Source of the DNA: an uncultured Clostridia bacterium
GTDB taxonomy: Bacteria > Bacillota > Clostridia > Christensenellales > CAG-917
Assembly: GCA_944360115.1 (NCBI GenBank)
Contig: CALVTH010000009.1
Span: forward strand, 1-44,390
Direction: 5' to 3'
Length of the DNA stretch: 44,390 bases
Every line of letters starts with the position of its first letter. Within the stretch, counting starts at the first letter, position 1. Shown in pieces: positions 28,675-36,883 of this stretch. The notes under the pieces are model-generated. The model ran no database searches. It saw only the letters and a program-made list of their open reading frames with translations, and was not told where the DNA came from. Made by a program: the position numbers and the translations under genes.

Positions 28675-29760
28675 TTGAAATCGCACAATTTCGTTTCCTT
28701 CGTCAAATCTCTCCGTCTGTCGGACTTTTTCATGCTCGCCGTGGCGGGCGTGGTCAACGCCGCAGGCGTCACCCTTCTGCTCGCTCCCGTAGGTCTCTAC
28801 GACGGCGGTTTTTCGGGAACCTCGATGCTTCTCGGCACCGTAACGCCGCTCGCGATGAGCGCTTATCTGCTCATATTCAACGTTCCTTTCTTCCTCTTCG
28901 GCCTGAAACGGCTCGGCGCTTCGTTCATCGTTCATTCGCTGTTCGCCGTGGGAATGTACGCCCTCTTTTCCTACCTGTTTCAATCGGTTTTCGACATCGA
29001 CTTTTCCGACGGCTCGCCCCTAGTCGGCGCGGATATGCTGCTTTGCGCCCTGTTCGGCGGCGTCGTTTCGGGCATAGGCAGCGGTATGACCATACGCTTC
29101 GGCGGCGCAATCGACGGCGTCGAAGTCCTGGCAGTCGTCTTCGCGAAACGCATCGGCATAACCGTCGGCTCGTTCGTCATGTCGTTCAATGTCGTGGTTT
29201 ATGTCGTCGCCGGCATAGTCACCAAGGACTGGATCGCTCCGCTCTATTCCATTATCGCCTACACCGTGGGACTCAAAGCGGTGGACTTCGTCATCGACGG
29301 CTTCGACAAAGCCAAATCCGCATTCATCATCACCGACCGTCACAGCGAAGTGGCGGAAGCCCTTTCCAAAGAATTCGGCAGAGGCGTCACCGCAATAGAC
29401 GCCGAAGGCTACTATTCCCGCACCCCCAAAACGGTGCTCTACTGCGTCGTCAACCGCTTTGAAGTCGGCAAACTCAAATCCCTCGTCACCGACATCGACC
29501 CCGGCGCTTTCCTCGTCATAAACGATGTCACGGACTCGCTGGGCAGCAGCCTGCGTTACGAAAGCCGTATCCGCAGAAAAATAAACAAAGTCATAGCGGA
29601 GAAAGAAGCCGAAAAGGCGCTCCACTCCGCTCCCGCGCCGCCCCGCGACGACATCCCCGCACGCCCCTCGGACGATGTTCATTCGGTCGCCTGCCCCGCC
29701 GACACGCTGCAATCCGACATCGCCGCTACCCGCGACGATACCGACGAACAACAGCCGTAA
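28675..29760 (+). CDS. YitT family membrane protein with DUF2179 domain
   Basis: I place the start at the TTG at 28675 because a strong SD (GGAGGA, 28660-28665) precedes it and no ATG fits. This gives 361 aa. Five or six hydrophobic segments span about 15-190, with the YitT-like LLLAPVGLYDGGFSGTSMLLG and GGAIDGVEVLAVV. A cytosolic C-terminal domain (about 215-300, SAFIITDRHSEVAEALSKEFGRGVT onwards) is DUF2179-like, and a Pro/Asp-rich disordered tail ends the protein. YitT proteins are membrane proteins of uncertain transport role. A terminator follows. This is the last gene before the non-coding origin-like region. Confidence 0.88.
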   Translation: MKSHNFVSFVKSLRLSDFFMLAVAGVVNAAGVTLLLAPVGLYDGGFSGTSMLLGTVTPLAMSAYLLIFNVPFFLFGLKRLGASFIVHSLFAVGMYALFSYLFQSVFDIDFSDGSPLVGADMLLCALFGGVVSGIGSGMTIRFGGAIDGVEVLAVVFAKRIGITVGSFVMSFNVVVYVVAGIVTKDWIAPLYSIIAYTVGLKAVDFVIDGFDKAKSAFIITDRHSEVAEALSKEFGRGVTAIDAEGYYSRTPKTVLYCVVNRFEVGKLKSLVTDIDPGAFLVINDVTDSLGSSLRYESRIRRKINKVIAEKEAEKALHSAPAPPRDDIPARPSDDVHSVACPADTLQSDIAATRDDTDEQQP

Positions 29761-29848
29761 AACCCGCCAACTCCGCCGCAATACTGCGCCGCAATACTTC
29801 CCCTCCGTATTGCCGTTTGCGCAATACGACACCGTTCATACAACTTTT

Positions 29849-29877
29849 CCGCGCCGCTTTCGGCGCGGTTTTGTTTG
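29849..29877 (+). terminator. Terminator after the YitT-family gene
   Basis: Stem CCGCGCCG/CGGCGCGG (29849-29868), CTTT loop, then TTTTGTTT. It lies about 90 bp past the stop codon. Confidence 0.8.
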
Positions 29878-30190
29878 CCGCTCAAATCGCCGCGGTACGA
29901 CGAATTATACGCCCCGCCGCCTCGCCGCGCACGGTCGCCGCACGCGACTGCTCGCGCTCCCTCCGCACGGCGCCTTTCCCCCTCGAAAGAGATCCCCGCC
30001 ACTCCCGCGCAGACGGAACTCACAAACATACGGCATAAGCGACAACGCAGACTTATTCCGCCGCAGTCTTCAAAGCCAGCTTCGAGCACTCAAACAATCC
30101 AACTCGCTTTACACCGAAACGTCAACATACCGAACCGCATACACGCCGATATACCACCGCAACGCACAAAGAGAAGCAATCCTTTCGCAC

Positions 30191-30225
30191 ATATATAGCT
30201 TATTGTCTATATATTCGTTTTTTTT
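30191..30225 (+). other. AT-rich hairpin followed by T8 inside the non-coding region
   Basis: ATATATAG/CTATATAT arms (30191-30198, 30207-30214) with an 8-nt loop, followed shortly by eight T (30218-30225). It resembles a weak terminator or a local melting element. No gene leads into it. Confidence 0.4.
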
Positions 30226-31160
30226 CGATTAGGTTTCGCATTATCACGCCCGCACCGGCGCAAAAGTCCGCAAAAGCCGTCAAAACCGCCTGCCTTTGCT
30301 CCGAAAATCCGCAAGCGTTGCCCGCAGAACAATGCGGAAAACCGCAACTCTCCCCTCATACATCCAGTCATCGGCGGCAAAATCGCAACCGTATTTGTCT
30401 GTGTAGCCACTCCGCTCTCGAACTTATCTACAATCTCACGCCGCATTCGCTCATGCCCGCCACATTCCGCCGCGCCACACCTGCCGCTTTCCGCATTTCT
30501 GCCCACTCTCACAATCGCTACCGACAATAAAACCGACCTTTTTTGCACAAAAACCGCTCCCCTCTCGCCAAACAACACCCGCAACAACATTCTCGTCACC
30601 GCATTGCCGCCCCGCAAATACCCTTTTCACACTACCCCACTTGAACAAAAAAGCGCACCGATAAACAAACACAATCAACGCGCAACCGGCAAATACATAA
30701 CGAAACAGCAGTCAAAGCACCCCAAAAGCAGCCGAAATCAGTTAATATTTCTGCGAAACGCACACAAAATCTCTGCACAAACCAAACACAACCGCGTCCA
30801 GCTCCGCAACAACGCGCGCCCCGAGCCTTCAAATGTATAGCGAAGAAACACCGCCAACCTTAGCAAACCGTCCTCACGCCCGCTAAACGACCATCTTTTT
30901 CCCAACTTCCGCTTGACATTCACCCAGGCAAACCACATCCGCACCCCGTTTTGCCCGCCTAATACCGACAATCGCACGCCGCAAACGCCACAGATTCACG
31001 CCGAAGAACGCCATTTTCGCCGCAAATCTTTTCAAAAACACAGAAAAATCAACCCGATCGTCTCGATTTTACCCGCTTCTGCCGCCTCAAAACGCAACCG
31101 CAAACGGCCTCAAATCCGGCATTCACAGCCACACAGTCGACAACTGTGAAACATCGCCGA

Positions 31161-31245
31161 TTATTCTGGAAATTTTGTGTAACATCCGACGACGAAAAAT
31201 TTATATGAAAGACACAAAATTTTTCTGTAAAATATTTTAGGAGCA
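31161..31245. other. AT-rich patch with an 11-bp inverted repeat, candidate unwinding element
   Basis: This stretch is much richer in A/T than its surroundings. It contains AAATTTTGTGT (31170-31180) and its exact complement ACACAAAATTT (31212-31222), separated by 31 nt. It lies about 110 bp left of the first parS site, in the skew-switch zone. Confidence 0.45.
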
Positions 31246-31352
31246 AAACCAAAACTCAGCGAAATCGCCTGAAAATAAGCGACACCTCACCGCTTTTCAC
31301 CCCGTAAAACCCCACTGTTTAGTGGATTTTTGCCCATTTTCAAAATCCCGCG

Positions 31353-31368
31353 CGTTTCACGTGAAACT
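31353..31368. promoter_or_regulatory. parS site 1 (ParB-binding centromere site)
   Basis: Core GTTTCACGTGAAAC (31354-31367) is the exact 14-bp palindromic core of the Spo0J/ParB parS consensus. Confidence 0.92.
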
Positions 31369-31384
31369 CGGCAGTGCGGAAAAA

Positions 31385-31400
31385 TGTTTCACATGAAACT
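31385..31400. promoter_or_regulatory. parS site 2
   Basis: TGTTTCACATGAAACT. The core has one mismatch (A for G at the centre) from the parS palindrome and lies 32 bp from site 1. Confidence 0.85.
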
Positions 31401-31673
31401 TATAAACAATCGTTAATTTTTAGGACATTTTTCCTGTCGCCTGCCTTTTATCCGCACTCTCGCCACGCTCGTCGCCGCGCACACAACCCGCCACAGCCCC
31501 ACGCAATCGCCGCCGAGTCGCAGCGCGGCATTTTTCGTCACAACGCCTGCGCCTCGTGCGACAACCATTTCCAAGCGTTTGCAACCCGCAGGCTTAGCCC
31601 GGCACAACAAAACATTCTCGCAGCTCAACAACGACTGCTCCGCCACATTCCCTGAAATCAGTCGCTTTTTACG

Positions 31674-31689
31674 CGTTTCACGTGAAACA
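31674..31689. promoter_or_regulatory. parS site 3
   Basis: CGTTTCACGTGAAACA, with the exact 14-bp core at 31675-31688. Three sites within 340 bp, together with parA and parB in the same window, make the assignment secure. Confidence 0.92.
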
Positions 31690-32698
31690 TCTGTATTTTT
31701 AACGAGCCGACAACCTCACATTTGCTATACGGGTTTGAGAATCAAGGGTATGTCTTGCTTTGTTGTGATGCTTTACCACAGCAGGCACACGCGGCTGCCA
31801 ATCTCATTCCTCACAGCATTGCCGAGCAAAAACAGCAGACGGCAAAGGCGGCGTATGTCGGCCCAAGCAAACGCCGTTGCATCTCAGTCTTGCTCGCCAA
31901 CTTTAGGCATTATGCTGGTTTATATTGAAAAATCGCCCGCTTTTTCGGTTTTGACAAATTTTTGCAGGATTTTCCACCTTTTGACTGCGCTTTCGCGCGA
32001 TTTAACCCGTCATGTTCGGGCGCGACGGGCATGAAAAACAGGGCATAGAACAACATCGCGGGCGCAAGGAACCGAGATGAGTGATCGATGATGATTTTGA
32101 CAATTATGCGCCATGGCAGCAACGCGCAAAGAGAGAAACGCACGCCGCCGTCAGGCAACATAACGGGCACGAGCGGGCGCGGACAAGTATGGCTCCAGCC
32201 AAAAGCGGCAGCAAATAGAAGCAACCGAGAGCAGCGGGTCGATGGGGGCAAACAAGAGGGCGAACGGGTCGAGGAAGGGGGAAATGAGGTGAAAACACAC
32301 GGCAAACGACGAAGAAGTAGCGTCACGGCAAACGGACACGCGCGCGATACTAAGGGCGTGGCAACAAATGAGCAGTGCGACAAGCGAGTGGGAGACATAT
32401 GGTAAGACGGCATATAAACAGCAAACAAGGATAAGGATGATGCGCAAATCTCGGCAAAAGACCGGGTGACATCAGAAAGCGGAGGACAAACTACAAAGAG
32501 GTGGGGATATTGAGGAAATGGGCAAGCGCGTGGAGACGGATTGACGGGCGCGAGCGGCACAGCAGAGAGACAAACGGCGAATGTGGCAGTATGTCGGAGA
32601 AACAAACAGGCAAGCCGATGTAGTGGATGAGCCGGCGATGTAGGGGAGAAAATGGGACGGCCTCGACGCGGGGAACGGGCGATTGACAATCGGGAGGA

Positions 32699-32806
32699 TG
32701 TGGCAACGAGATGGGAAACCTCTGGGCAATGAGAGTGGGCTCTGGCAACGGGAGGGGGATGTCTCTGGCAACGGAAAGAAAGCCCTTTGCCAACGGAAAT
32801 GAGAGA
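32699..32806 (+). repeat. Degenerate tandem repeat, about five copies of a 20-23 bp unit
   Basis: Units begin at 32699, 32721, 32741, 32764 and 32786 around the core TCTGGCAACGG, with purine-rich tails. The copies at 32741 and 32764 share the full 11-bp core. The one at 32786 has TTTGCCAACGG, the first has TGTGGCAACGA, and the second is the most diverged. It lies in the G/A-rich arm of the non-coding region. Confidence 0.55.
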
Positions 32807-33024
32807 GTGAGCAGAGGGGAGCAGGAGGGGATAATCGAACTATTGATGAAATGAGGAAGTTTTTGACAAAATACAACGAAACTGCAGACAAAGGGCTATT
32901 CGGTGTGGCGCAAAGGTGTCAAAACGAAAAAGTAACAGGCGGGGCGCGCAACGGGGAAACGGAGAGAATTGTGCAATTCTGGTTCATCGGGTAGCGACGG
33001 GATCAATGACTTTTTGTCGGAGAG

Positions 33025-33053
33025 TGGGCAAGCGGGGTCTGTTGTGCTATAAT
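33025..33053 (+). promoter_or_regulatory. Extended -10 promoter of the acetyltransferase gene
   Basis: TGC-TATAAT (33045-33053) is an extended -10 with perfect TATAAT. TGGGCA (33025-33030) lies 17 bp upstream as a partial -35. It marks the right edge of the non-coding region. Confidence 0.6.
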
Positions 33054-33092
33054 ACCATTGCCTATAACGAATCTTTGTCGTCGGAGACGGAT

Positions 33093-33719
33093 ATGACAGA
33101 AAAAGAAAAAATGATTGCGGGGTTGCTTTACAATCCTCTGGACAAACAACTTATGAGAGACAGGCTCAGAGCCCGTATGCTTGCGGACAAATTCAATCGC
33201 ACGCGCGCGTACAGTTTTCTGAAACGCCGACGCATTATAGCTGCGCTGTTTCCCTGCGGGGGCGAAGGGGCTTATTTCGAGCCGAGCATCAGGGTGGAAT
33301 ACGGATACAACACGACATTCGGCAAAAATTTCTTTATGAATTTCGACTGTCAGCTGCTGGATGTGGCTCCGATAAAAATCGGTGACGATGTCATGTTCGG
33401 GCCGCGGGTGACGGTTGCGACGCCTTGCCACCCTTTGGTTGCCGACGAACGCATTGCGCACCTGTATGAGGACGGCGAACATGACTGGGAATACGCAAAG
33501 CCCGTGGAAATCGGCAACAATGTGTGGATTGCTTCGGGCGTCACGATATGCGGAGGAGTCAAAATCGGAGACGGCTCCGTCATTGCCGCGGGGAGCGTGG
33601 TGGTGCACGACATACCCGCAGGCGTTCTCGCCGCCGGAGTGCCTTGCAAGCCCGTGCGCCCCATTACGGACGAGGACAGATTGTTTGCACAACAAAATAT
33701 CAATCCGCCCGTAAAATAA
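33093..33719 (+). CDS. Maltose/galactoside O-acetyltransferase family protein (left-handed beta-helix)
   Basis: This 208-aa protein has the N-terminal MAC domain (EKEKMIAGLLYNPLDKQLMRDRLRARML). Hexapeptide repeats of the left-handed beta-helix follow (IKIGDDVMFGPRVTV, VEIGNNVWIASGVTICGGVKIGDGSVIAAGSVV). The catalytic His is in TPCHPLVADER. The PAGVLAAGVPCKPVRPI end is typical. Such enzymes transfer acetyl groups from acetyl-CoA to sugars. The sugar cannot be told. The ATG at 33093 has SD GGAGA. A weak hairpin (ACCGC/GCGGT, about 33769-33783) lies downstream. Confidence 0.92.
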   Translation: MTEKEKMIAGLLYNPLDKQLMRDRLRARMLADKFNRTRAYSFLKRRRIIAALFPCGGEGAYFEPSIRVEYGYNTTFGKNFFMNFDCQLLDVAPIKIGDDVMFGPRVTVATPCHPLVADERIAHLYEDGEHDWEYAKPVEIGNNVWIASGVTICGGVKIGDGSVIAAGSVVVHDIPAGVLAAGVPCKPVRPITDEDRLFAQQNINPPVK

Positions 33720-34412
33720 CGCTCGCGCTCATTCACACCAGAACTTGACGCGTTTTAACGCGATTGAGACCGCTTGTTGCGGTTTGATAAGGATAGACTG
33801 TTCAAATGTAATTCGGTCATATTCCGAGTTGTTTCGGAGTATGACCTTTTAATTGCTTTTCTTTCCACAAAAACCGCGTGTTCAAATCGCGCGCATTTCG
33901 TTGAGCCACGGCTTTATTCGTCATTTTTGCTCAATCTGATCCTACATCGCAATCCGTCTATATATTTATTGTTTTCGATTTTATTGAGTGGGCTGATGTA
34001 TTGCGACACAACGGTTTTCGGCCGAGGAAAAACATATCTGTTCAAGTCGCATACAATTCCACATCTTTCGTGCAGACGGCATCCGCGCTGTCTTAATCGC
34101 CTTAACAGCTTACCGCCTTTACTTCGGCTCGCAAAAAGATAAGGACGGTCTTTGCGACCGTCCTTTATTCTGTTCGTTTTGATTTGATCTGTCGTTTCGT
34201 TTCGGCGGCGCCGTCCGTCTTGAGGACTAAACTGCCACCGTCGGAGACTTGTTTTACAACGGAATTTCCTGTCCGCTTCGGGGCGGTTGTTTTTTGACCG
34301 CCTGACCGACGGAGTCGTTTCCCGTCGTCTGCCGAATTTCAGACCGCACGCGGTTTTTTGCGGATTGCTTGATTGCGGTTGCGGGTTGTTTGTGCCGAAA
34401 GAATTTTTCGGG
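33720..34412. other. 693-bp intergenic region with several strong hairpins, no gene recognised
   Basis: The plus strand is T-rich. A 13-bp stem with one G-U pair, GGTCATATTCCGA/TCGGAGTATGACC (33815-33846, loop GTTGTT), is followed by T4. A further imperfect inverted repeat, TGTATTGCGAC with GTCGCATACA (33997-34055), spans 38 nt. The phrase TGTTCAA recurs at about 33800, 33879 and 34039. A 122-aa frame (33774-34142) has no family features. A small RNA is possible but not shown. Confidence 0.35.
34141..34168. terminator. Strong hairpin terminator in the intergenic region
   Basis: AAGGACGGTC/GACCGTCCTT (34141-34165), a 10-bp stem with TTTGC loop. T-rich sequence follows on both strands. It may end leftward transcription from the nucleosidase gene or an unrecognised plus-strand transcript. 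Confidence 0.65.
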
Positions 34413-35162
34413 TTATCTGCGGGTCAACCGTCTTTCGCCGCGAACCGCCGGCGGCTTCGGGTTGGGGCGCACGCCCGAAAGCGCGCGCAGCACATAGGGC
34501 AGGAGCTCTTCATATTTGGTCAGCCCTTTTTCGAGCACCTCGGCAAAAGACACCGTCGCGTTTTCGTCGGCGCCGTCGGAAACGACTTTGAGCGAAAAAA
34601 CGGGAATGCCGTTGCGCTCGGCGGCGAGACATATTCCCGCGAGTTCCATTTCGCAGATGTCCGCGCCAAAAGCGTCGCGGAGATATTTTTTCGTCTCGGA
34701 ATCGGCGACGAATTTGTCTCCGCTCGCGACGGTTACCGTGCGCAACGGAGAGGGCAGAATTCTTTGCACAAGTTCGATTATTTCCTTGCCCGTTTCGAAG
34801 AAAATACCGTCGCGTTTGTCGTATTTCCCGACGGGTTCGTCGTTTACCGCGCTGATGTCGAACTGGTGGTGCACTGTGCGTTCCGCAATCACCGTTTCTC
34901 CGACGGGAATGTTTTTGTTGAGCGAACCCACAAATCCGAAGTTCAGCACGGCTTCTATGTCGAACAGGTCGACCAACATCTGCACGGCAAGCGCGGCGCG
35001 GATTTCGCCTATGCCGCAATTCGCAAGATAAACCGTGTGCCCTTCGGCTTCTATCTGTATCACCCTGACTCCCGCGATATAATCCTCGGCGACAATTCCG
35101 CCGAGTTTGTTCATCACGGGCAATGTCTCCTCCGCCATGGCGGTTATTATTCCGATTCGCAT
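34413..35162 (-). CDS. mtnN: 5'-methylthioadenosine/S-adenosylhomocysteine nucleosidase
   Basis: This 249-aa enzyme hydrolyses MTA and SAH to adenine and a thioribose, feeding methionine salvage and the activated-methyl cycle. MRIGIITAMAEETLPV is the family N-terminus. The nucleoside-binding segment CEMELAGICLAAERNGIPVFSLKVVSDGADENA includes the MEL motif and the catalytic Asp of SDGAD. The start at 35162 has a perfect SD (AGGAGG). An in-frame extension to 35249 is rejected. Confidence 0.92.
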   Translation of the reverse strand: MRIGIITAMAEETLPVMNKLGGIVAEDYIAGVRVIQIEAEGHTVYLANCGIGEIRAALAVQMLVDLFDIEAVLNFGFVGSLNKNIPVGETVIAERTVHHQFDISAVNDEPVGKYDKRDGIFFETGKEIIELVQRILPSPLRTVTVASGDKFVADSETKKYLRDAFGADICEMELAGICLAAERNGIPVFSLKVVSDGADENATVSFAEVLEKGLTKYEELLPYVLRALSGVRPNPKPPAVRGERRLTRR

Positions 35163-35181
35163 ATTTCCTCCTGACAACGAA

Positions 35182-35210
35182 ATTTTATCACCTCGCCCGC
35201 CACCGCGCAA
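35182..35210 (-). promoter_or_regulatory. mtnN promoter
   Basis: On the minus strand, TTGCGC (35210-35205), 17 bp, TAAAAT (35187-35182). Confidence 0.55.
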
Positions 35211-35369
35211 CCCGAAAACCTTTTTCGCGCGGACGGGTTTTGTCGACATCTCGAATGTTTTGCGCGAAATCGCCGTTTTTGTGTTGATTTATGTCTCATA
35301 AACCTTCGTTTTTGCTTTTTGTGTCGCCGTTTTTGCCGTCAATATTGTTTGCGGTTTTTTGCTCAGTCC

Positions 35370-35398
35370 TTGCGCAACGCGCGCGTTTTTGTTATCAT
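35370..35398 (+). promoter_or_regulatory. Promoter of the MFS-rsmG operon, apparently leaderless
   Basis: TTGCGC (35370-35375), 17 bp, TATCAT (35393-35398). The ATG at 35405 comes 6 nt after the -10, with no SD. The 11 nt ATTGCACTATG at the start codon also occur at the dnaA start. Confidence 0.55.
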
Positions 35399-35404
35399 TG
35401 CACT

Positions 35405-36883
35405 ATGAAGTTCAATTGGAAGCGTACATTCCTGTGCTCTTTGGCTTTCGGGTGGATTTCCCTTTTCTGGGGAGCATACGACGCTATCCTTCAAACAATG
35501 GATTACGGCGTGTTCGGGCTCAACGAAGTCTGGCACGGCGTTATTATTGCAATGGACAACATTCTGGGGTTGATTCTCCTTCCTCTTTTCGGCAGACTTT
35601 CCGACAACGCTCACTCGAAATTCGGCAACCGCAAACCATTCGTCGTCATCGGAACGGTGTTTTCAATGGTGGGTTTTGCCGGCGTGTGCGTGTTTGCGTC
35701 GCTGGGCAAGGATTATTTCGTGCCGTACATAATCTGCCTTATGATTACGCTGGCGGCAATGGCGGCGTACCGCAGCCCCGCGCTGTCGATTGTGCCCGAC
35801 CTCAACCCAGACAAGTTCCGTAATATAGCAAACGCTGTAAGCAATGTCGTCTCCGTCATTCTCACCGTGTTGGCACAGCTTTACTATTATGTGTTCATGA
35901 TGTTTGACGGCTACTATGCCATAGGCGCGGCGATTATCGTCACCACCGCGGTGATGCTTGCGTGGTTCTGCTTCTCCGTAAAAGAAAACAAGTTCAAACT
36001 CGACGCCGCAATGGAAAACGAAGAGGCGGAGAGACGGGAACAACTTGAAGAAGAGCAGCGCAAACAAAACAGCGCGCTTTTATCATCGGAAGAAATCACG
36101 GCGGAAGAGGAAGCCTCCACCACGGCAACCGCGGCGCTCGAAATGGAATCCGTCGAGCAGGACACCTTTCTTCTACTTCCCAACATCGATTTCGCGCTTT
36201 CCCCCGGGTTTTTCAAAAGCCAGCCGGACGAAACGGATACAAAGAAAAAGCGGAAAAAATTCCGCGGCGGACTCGGCTTCAACAGAATATGTATTCTTGC
36301 CGTCGTCTTCTGTTTCTATATGGCGTATAACGCGCTTGCTTCCAACTTCACGACATACGCGCAATACATACTCGGCTTCAAGCAGAACGAAGCAATCATT
36401 CCGCTTATCCTTGCGCAGGTTGCGGCAATGGCAGCGTTCCCGCTCGCCAGCATACTGGCAAGCAAAATCGGCAGAAAAATCACGATGTTGATCGGTTTCG
36501 CCATTATGACCGCCGCTTTCGGAGCAAGTTTCCCGTTCACGACGCCGTCTCCCATGTTGTATGTTCTGTTCATTATCCTGGGTATCAGCTTCGGCCTTGT
36601 GATGATAAACATCTATCCATTCTTCCTCGAGACCACGAAATCCGACCGTATCGGTTCGGATACGGGCATTTTCGCAACCTCGATGACTCTTGCCATGGCG
36701 GTCACTCCCATTCTGTCGGGCGCTCTTATTTCGGTTGCCGACCCCTGGTTCGGCGGCTTGGAAAACGCAGGTTTCAGGATGTTGTTCCCGTACAGTATGG
36801 TTTTCCTGGTTTTCGCTTTCATCATCACGGCGGTTATTAAATCGTCGCACATCCCTGGCAAAAAGGACACAGTCGCACAATGA
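35405..36883 (+). CDS. MFS/GPH-type sugar transporter-like permease with an acidic central loop
   Basis: This 492-aa protein has about 12 hydrophobic segments. The N-terminal half includes DNILGLILLPLFGRLSDNAHSKFGNRKPFVVIG, which resembles the loop 2-3 signature of the GPH/SLC45-type sugar-cation symporters of the major facilitator superfamily. Between the sixth and seventh segments lies a cytosolic loop of about 90 residues. It is acidic (EEAERREQLEEEQRKQ, EEITAEEEAS) and ends in a basic patch (KKKRKKFRGG). The start at 35405 is preferred over the long upstream frame at 35291. The substrate is unknown. Its stop codon overlaps the rsmG start. Confidence 0.82.
   Translation: MKFNWKRTFLCSLAFGWISLFWGAYDAILQTMDYGVFGLNEVWHGVIIAMDNILGLILLPLFGRLSDNAHSKFGNRKPFVVIGTVFSMVGFAGVCVFASLGKDYFVPYIICLMITLAAMAAYRSPALSIVPDLNPDKFRNIANAVSNVVSVILTVLAQLYYYVFMMFDGYYAIGAAIIVTTAVMLAWFCFSVKENKFKLDAAMENEEAERREQLEEEQRKQNSALLSSEEITAEEEASTTATAALEMESVEQDTFLLLPNIDFALSPGFFKSQPDETDTKKKRKKFRGGLGFNRICILAVVFCFYMAYNALASNFTTYAQYILGFKQNEAIIPLILAQVAAMAAFPLASILASKIGRKITMLIGFAIMTAAFGASFPFTTPSPMLYVLFIILGISFGLVMINIYPFFLETTKSDRIGSDTGIFATSMTLAMAVTPILSGALISVADPWFGGLENAGFRMLFPYSMVFLVFAFIITAVIKSSHIPGKKDTVAQ

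Larger units (their letters stand above)
29878..33047. other. 3.2-kb non-coding region, candidate replication origin and centromere domain
   Basis: No reading frame here has a family signature, SD plus plausible composition, or the codon pattern of the neighbours. The plus strand is A/C-rich from about 29.9 to 31.2 kb. For example, 30661-30720 has 30 A, 17 C, 8 G and 5 T by hand count. From about 32.05 to 33.0 kb it is G/A-rich: 32221-32280 has 29 G, 17 A, 11 C and 3 T. The C-to-G switch, with minus-strand genes mostly to the left and plus-strand genes mostly to the right, is what a bidirectional origin would give. Within the switch lie three parS sites and an AT-rich patch. Sites close to a DnaA box are TTATCTACA (30424-30432) and TTATCCGCA (31448-31456), each one mismatch. 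Origin identity is inference. Confidence 0.6.

Noticed and set aside
30207..30617. A 136-aa minus-strand frame and several shorter plus-strand frames at 29.9-31.2 kb
   Set aside because: No family features or start signals. Long frames are expected in DNA with such skewed composition because stop codons are depleted on one strand.
31910..32689. A 259-aa minus-strand frame in the non-coding region
   Set aside because: Its Pro/Ser/Leu/Arg-rich composition follows directly from the C/T-rich strand. It has no SD, motif or domain, and overlaps other equally plausible random frames.
33861..33905. A T-arm-like segment (GCGTGTTCAAATCGCGC) suggesting a tRNA
   Set aside because: No matching acceptor stem, D-arm or anticodon arm can be folded around it and there is no CCA. 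At most a chance or decayed fragment.
33774..34142. A 122-aa plus-strand frame
   Set aside because: It spans two hairpins, has no SD, and its sequence shows no domain or membrane pattern that is convincing.
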